Positions 14,959-18,065 of a stretch of 18,065 nucleotides of DNA are shown piece after piece. Made by a program: the position numbers and the translations under genes. Numbering within the stretch: the stretch's first letter is position 1; the number at the start of each line of letters is the position of its first letter. Source of the stretch: Lachnospiraceae bacterium (GTDB lineage Bacteria; Bacillota; Clostridia; Lachnospirales; Anaerotignaceae); NCBI GenBank assembly GCA_028695945.1, contig JAQVIB010000011.1:1-18065 (forward strand), in the 5' to 3' direction. The notes beneath the pieces were generated by a model. It ran no database searches. It saw nothing but the letters and a program-made list of their open reading frames with translations, and was not told the origin of the DNA.

Positions 14959-15999
14959 TTATTTTGCTTTGTTCTTTGCAAGCTGAATGCCATATTGTAT
15001 AGCATTTACAAGGCTTATTTCGTTTTGTACGCCCTGACCTGCGTGGCCAAAAGCTGTACCGTGGTCTACAGAGCTTCTTATAATAGGAAGACCAAGGGTT
15101 ATGTTAACACCGCTTACTGCACCCCATTTTTTAGCTTCTCTGTCGTACACAAAACCAACAACTTTAAGTGGAATATGTCCCTGGTCGTGGTACATAGCTA
15201 CTACTATATCATACCAGCCACCTCTAGCTTTAGAGTAAATTGAATCTGGAGGAACTGGGCCGTCTACATTAATACCTTCAGCCTTTGCCATTTCAATTGC
15301 AGGTGTAATTTCTTCAACTTCTTCTGTTCCAAAAAGACCACCTTCACCACAATGTGGGTTAAGACCTGCTACACCAATCTTAGGATTTTCTATGCCAAGG
15401 CTTTTACAAGCATCGTTGGCTATTTTAATTACATCGTATACACGCTGTTTTTTTACTCTGTCGCAAGCTTCCCTTAAAGAAACATGGGTAGAAACGTGAA
15501 CAACTCTTAAATCCTCGTGGGCAAGCATCATTGTATATTTATCTGTGCCTGTCATTTCTGCATAAATTTCAGTATGCCCTGAATAGTGATGACCAGCAAG
15601 ATTAATTGCTTCCTTATTAAGTGCATTTGTAATGGTTGCGTCAACTTCCCCTGCAAGTGCAAGCTCAATTACCTTTTTAACGCACTGGAATGCGGCATCG
15701 CCACACATTGCGGATACTTTTCCATACTGAAACTTATCCATATCCACAAGCTCAAGATGATACACATCTATTATTCCATATTGAAACTTAGCGTCTTTAA
15801 CATCGCTTATTTTGTTAATTTTAATTTTATCTTCAGCTTTAAGAATACGAATAGAATCCTCAAACATTTTAACATCGCCAATTACAACTGGGTTACATTC
15901 CACATAAATTTGTGGGTCAAGCAATGCCTTCACTGTTATTTCTGGGCCACAGCCTGCTGGGTCGCCCATTGTTATGCCTAAAATTGGTTTCTTACTCAT
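14959..15999 (-). CDS. PdxA2-type 4-phosphoerythronate/threonate dehydrogenase (PdxA family)
   Basis: A 346-residue NAD-dependent, metal-dependent dehydrogenase of the PdxA family. It shows the N-terminal GITMGDPAGCGPEI (8-21), the substrate region GHTE at 141-144, and metal-ligand histidines His172 (STHVSL), His216 (NPHCGEGG) and His271 (YHDQGH), with GVNITLGLPIIR and SVDHGTAF after them. True PdxA makes vitamin B6 from 4-phosphohydroxythreonine. PdxA2 paralogues next to DUF1537 kinases instead oxidise and decarboxylate 4-phospho-threonate or -erythronate to DHAP and CO2. The kinase gene is 21 bp upstream on the same strand, so the catabolic role is preferred and the symbol pdxA is not used. 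GGAGG lies 9 nt before ATG 15999. No other vitamin B6 gene is in the window. Confidence 0.88.
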   Translation of the reverse strand: MSKKPILGITMGDPAGCGPEITVKALLDPQIYVECNPVVIGDVKMFEDSIRILKAEDKIKINKISDVKDAKFQYGIIDVYHLELVDMDKFQYGKVSAMCGDAAFQCVKKVIELALAGEVDATITNALNKEAINLAGHHYSGHTEIYAEMTGTDKYTMMLAHEDLRVVHVSTHVSLREACDRVKKQRVYDVIKIANDACKSLGIENPKIGVAGLNPHCGEGGLFGTEEVEEITPAIEMAKAEGINVDGPVPPDSIYSKARGGWYDIVVAMYHDQGHIPLKVVGFVYDREAKKWGAVSGVNITLGLPIIRSSVDHGTAFGHAGQGVQNEISLVNAIQYGIQLAKNKAK

Positions 16000-16020
16000 T
16001 CTTTTAATCCTCCGTATATT

Positions 16021-17247
16021 TTATTTTTTGTTTACTCTTAAATAGTTTATAACTTTAACAATTGTATCTTCTTCGCCAAAACCACCAGATTTTGTTACCA
16101 TACTGCTTCCATCTGCAATTCCTTCCCGAAGAATCCCAATTGGCACACCTGGAACAATTTCATCTGTAAGCTCCATACCATCAGAGCCAAGAAAATCACA
16201 AATCTGAAAAGCTGTATCTCCACCTGTTGCAATAAAGGTAACAGGCTTAATATCGTTATATAATCTCTTTACAATATCGCCAAGGCTTTGTGCAATTTTA
16301 AGGGACTTTTCTGTATCTGTTCCACTTTCACGCAGTACAAGAGTATATTCCTGAAAAAGACTATCGATGGCTACAATAACAAGCTTTTGTCCGTTATTAT
16401 AAAATTCCAAAGATCTTTCAACGGCATCAGTAACCGCTTTTTCATATCTATCTTCAATAATATCGTTGGAATTTACAAGCACTATAGGCAATTTAAAGGT
16501 TTCCTTTGCCAACCTTACTTGATGTGCTGTTGTTGCACTTCTTGAGCCTACAACAATAAACACTGTATCGTCGTACTTAATTTCCGCTTTCTTTTTTCTA
16601 CCTAATTGCTTTGCAAGCCCTGCACTGCCACAGAATACTTTTTTGCCTTCTATAAGCATTGAAGCATCACTTATTATAGCTAAATCTTCGTTACTTATGG
16701 TATCAAACACAAAAATGCTTGTACCATTTTCCATCTGACGCTCCATATAAGCTTTAAGGCTTTCGGCACCCTCACGTATGTTTATTATGCGAACATTAAC
16801 GGCTTTTTTCTTTGTTTCGGTGTTGAAAATATTTGTAATGTCCACGTGCTTGTTATCTGGCATCATAAGCGTACCGTCTGTAACAATTCTTCCGTTATCT
16901 GGAAATGCCGATGCTACAATGGCAACTTTTGCTTCTGTTGCATCTATAATTGCCTCAAGCTCTGGTGCTGGATTTCCTCTCATAAGCGAGTCCACTTTTT
17001 TATATATGTATTCAATATCGTCTAGGGTATCAAGATTTTTTGCAAGAGAATAAACAGTGTTATAGGCATCCTTACTGCTTAATGGTCTTGAATCTGTATT
17101 AATAACCACAACGTCTGAAGTTTTAAACATTTTAGAAGTGATGTCATTATCGTTCATAATTTTTACTGTTGTTGAGTATCCATTTTTTTTATACTGCACA
17201 CCAGTATCATTTGCACCCGTTAAGTCATCAGCTATAATTGCAATCAT
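16021..17247 (-). CDS. four-carbon acid sugar kinase (DUF1537 family, DtnK/OtnK-like)
   Basis: A 408-residue cytoplasmic kinase that phosphorylates a four-carbon sugar acid such as D-threonate, L-threonate or an erythronate, using ATP. The N-terminal domain starts IADDLTGANDTG (5-16) and has KKVDSLMRGNP at 83-93, equivalent to the substrate-binding KxDSTxRG motif with small changes. FCGSAGLAKQL (205-215) precedes the nucleotide-binding C-terminal domain with VVGSRSATTAHQ, FIATGGDTA (338-346), EIVPGVPIGIL (363-373) and KSGGFG (386-391). Length is typical. GAGGGGAG lies 8 nt before ATG 17247. It is the first gene of an operon with the PdxA2-type gene. The exact substrate isomer cannot be told from sequence, and no dedicated isomerase or aldolase is nearby. 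Confidence 0.9.
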   Translation of the reverse strand: MIAIIADDLTGANDTGVQYKKNGYSTTVKIMNDNDITSKMFKTSDVVVINTDSRPLSSKDAYNTVYSLAKNLDTLDDIEYIYKKVDSLMRGNPAPELEAIIDATEAKVAIVASAFPDNGRIVTDGTLMMPDNKHVDITNIFNTETKKKAVNVRIINIREGAESLKAYMERQMENGTSIFVFDTISNEDLAIISDASMLIEGKKVFCGSAGLAKQLGRKKKAEIKYDDTVFIVVGSRSATTAHQVRLAKETFKLPIVLVNSNDIIEDRYEKAVTDAVERSLEFYNNGQKLVIVAIDSLFQEYTLVLRESGTDTEKSLKIAQSLGDIVKRLYNDIKPVTFIATGGDTAFQICDFLGSDGMELTDEIVPGVPIGILREGIADGSSMVTKSGGFGEEDTIVKVINYLRVNKK

Positions 17248-17294
17248 TTTGAAAACTCCCCTCTAAGTGTATTTTAACGCTCATTTTTTATTAT

Positions 17295-17323
17295 AATATA
17301 AAATGAAACAAAAATATAGTAAA
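17295..17323 (-). promoter_or_regulatory. possible promoter of the kinase-pdxA operon
   Basis: On the minus strand, TTTACT and TATATT are 17 bp apart; an overlapping TATAAT at 17295-17290 has a 22-bp spacing and fits less well. The leader would be about 40 nt. Farther upstream lies the palindrome TGTATACA (near 17340). I see no GntR-type operator here. Confidence 0.35.
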
Positions 17324-17363
17324 ATTATTGCTGTCGGCTGTATACATTAAAAATTTTTTACAC

Positions 17364-17408
17364 AAAAAAAGAACCTATCTGCTTCATTATTGCAAAACAG
17401 ATAGGCTC
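17364..17408 (-). terminator. rho-independent terminator of an upstream minus-strand transcript
   Basis: On the minus strand CCTATCTG and CAGATAGG pair around a 16-nt loop, followed by seven T. It lies upstream of the kinase promoter, so it must end a transcript coming from the right (17410-18065), where no intact gene is found. Confidence 0.8.
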
Positions 17409-17485
17409 CTATAGTATTTCTGGTTCTAACACTTATTTAACTCCTTAACTACTAAACTACTTAAATTGCTTTACTAATACTTTCT

Positions 17486-17524
17486 TTTTACTACTTACTG
17501 CTAATTCTTTTACTACTTACTGCT
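17486..17524. repeat. 17-bp direct repeat
   Basis: TTTTACTACTTACTGCT occurs at 17486-17502 and again, identically, at 17508-17524. It lies in the degenerate region, whose surrounding sequence is made of short TACT/TTACT words. Confidence 0.85.
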
Positions 17525-17802
17525 TACTTCAAATTTTTTTCTTACTTCCTTAATAGCAAACTGTTACAAAACCAAAGAATAATATTATCTTTACTAATAA
17601 CCACTTGTTAACTATTTTCTTTAAATGGCTACCAATATAACTCTTGATATTCAGTTGTAGCCTCGGCAGCTTTTTCATATTACAATCCAAATCACTTTAT
17701 GCACTTTTAATGCCCTTTTTTGATTTTTGTAAGCTACCAAATTGTTTGTTTAAAGATTTTTGAGCCCATTGGAATCAATCCTCCTTAACTTCACTGTAAT
17801 TC

Positions 17803-17938
17803 TTCTTTACGAATTACCCTCCTACAAAGTTTCTAAAACCTTGATATACTTCTTTCAACTACCAATAAACTTGTTTCTAGAATCTTGATATACTTCATCT
17901 AACTAACAAATTAACTTGTTCCAAACATCTTGCCATAC
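17803..17938 (-). repeat. three tandem imperfect ~45-bp repeats
   Basis: On the minus strand the units start at 17938, 17893 and 17849 with lengths 45, 44 and about 47 nt. All begin GTAT(GG/AT)CAAG and the first two share AACAAGTT in the middle; the second and third share GTATATCAAG then TTTAGAAAC or TTCTAGAAAC. Translated with gaps they give 15-residue units of the type V-(W/Y)-Q-(D/G)-x-(W/R)-N, each with a stop codon at position 12. Confidence 0.7.
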
Positions 17939-18065
17939 TACTGTACTGCTGCTAATTGCCCATTAAACCTCTTTTTTAGCCTTTTCCCCCTTTCGTTTAA
18001 ATAAAAAACCTTTAAACTTTATACTTTAAAAAAGTACTCTGTAATAAGACCTAAAGCTTATTTTC

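Larger units (their letters stand above)
17420..17975 (-). pseudogene. degenerate coding-like region, possibly a decayed phasin-like or coiled-coil gene
   Basis: No intact gene lies between the terminator and the right edge. On the minus strand, protein-like stretches rich in Gln, Lys and Glu appear in shifting frames and are cut by many stops: VWQDVWNKLI and VYQDSRNKFIG (17850-17938), then VYQGFRNFVGG, FQWAQKSLNKQFGSLQKSKK (about 17715-17775), YEKAAEATTEYQELYW (near 17640-17690) and VVKELAVSSKKKVLVKQFK (near 17460-17520). Nearly all stops could come from CAG, CAA or CGA by one C-to-T change. The amphipathic, Gln-rich pattern recalls phasins, but that is weak. AAGGAGG (17786-17780) lies 10 nt before an ATG that opens only 11 codons. 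It could instead be a non-coding RNA. Confidence 0.35.

Noticed and set aside
14959..15999. Vitamin B6 biosynthetic pdxA
   Set aside because: The family allows it, but co-transcription with a DUF1537 kinase and the absence of other pdx genes favour the PdxA2 catabolic role.

Overview
The window looks like chromosome from a low-GC, Gram-positive anaerobe of the class Clostridia (probably Lachnospiraceae-like; this is inference). The reasons are the AT-rich base composition, strong AGGAGG-type ribosome sites, sigma-A promoters of TTGAAA/TATAAT type, many U-tract terminators, and the gene set: a PrpR-type sigma-54 activator, an archaeal/clostridial-type IlvD, a copper-amine-oxidase-N 'stalk' protein and several c-di-GMP enzymes. 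All eleven ordinary gene ends here use TAA. The only UGA stops fall at two anomalous places.

Left part (1-6630). A PrpR-N/PAS/AAA+ sigma-54 activator (-), cut short inside its DNA-binding domain, is divergent from an iron-containing alcohol dehydrogenase of the GldA/HcxA type (+). An IlvD-type dihydroxy-acid dehydratase (-) is divergent from a FadR-type GntR regulator (+). Two matching half-palindromes sit at the predicted start sites of the two divergent promoters, so GntR probably controls ilvD and itself. After each of the two + strand genes lies a copy of the same 250-310 nt intergenic element. The copies share a 51-nt identical head, and further in their hairpin arms differ by compensating changes, so the RNA fold appears conserved.

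Middle part (6630-13040). An AI-2E family membrane protein (-) is followed by a large membrane diguanylate cyclase (-) with two periplasmic-type solute-binding domains, two PAS-like domains and an intact GGDEF domain with an I-site. Next come an auxin-efflux-carrier family permease (+) and a second, soluble diguanylate cyclase (-) broken by an in-frame UGA one codon before the GGDEF motif.

Right part (13040-18065). A secreted stalk-domain protein (-) carries twelve TDE(A/T)K pentapeptide repeats and a strong promoter. It is divergent from xpt (+), which has no purine riboswitch. A two-gene operon (-) encodes a DUF1537 four-carbon acid sugar kinase and a PdxA2-type dehydrogenase, a pair known to convert threonate- or erythronate-type acids to DHAP and CO2. 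The last 650 bp hold no intact gene. They contain a minus-strand terminator, short direct repeats and three ~45-bp tandem repeats that read like a decayed, helical, Gln-rich (phasin-like) protein with a stop codon at the same place in every repeat.

Taken together, the window combines use of hydroxy and acid-sugar carbon sources (IlvD, alcohol dehydrogenase, PdxA2, DUF1537 kinase, AEC permease, two dedicated regulators) with c-di-GMP signalling. The best candidates for something undescribed are the paired, covarying intergenic element and the odd repeat region at the right end.
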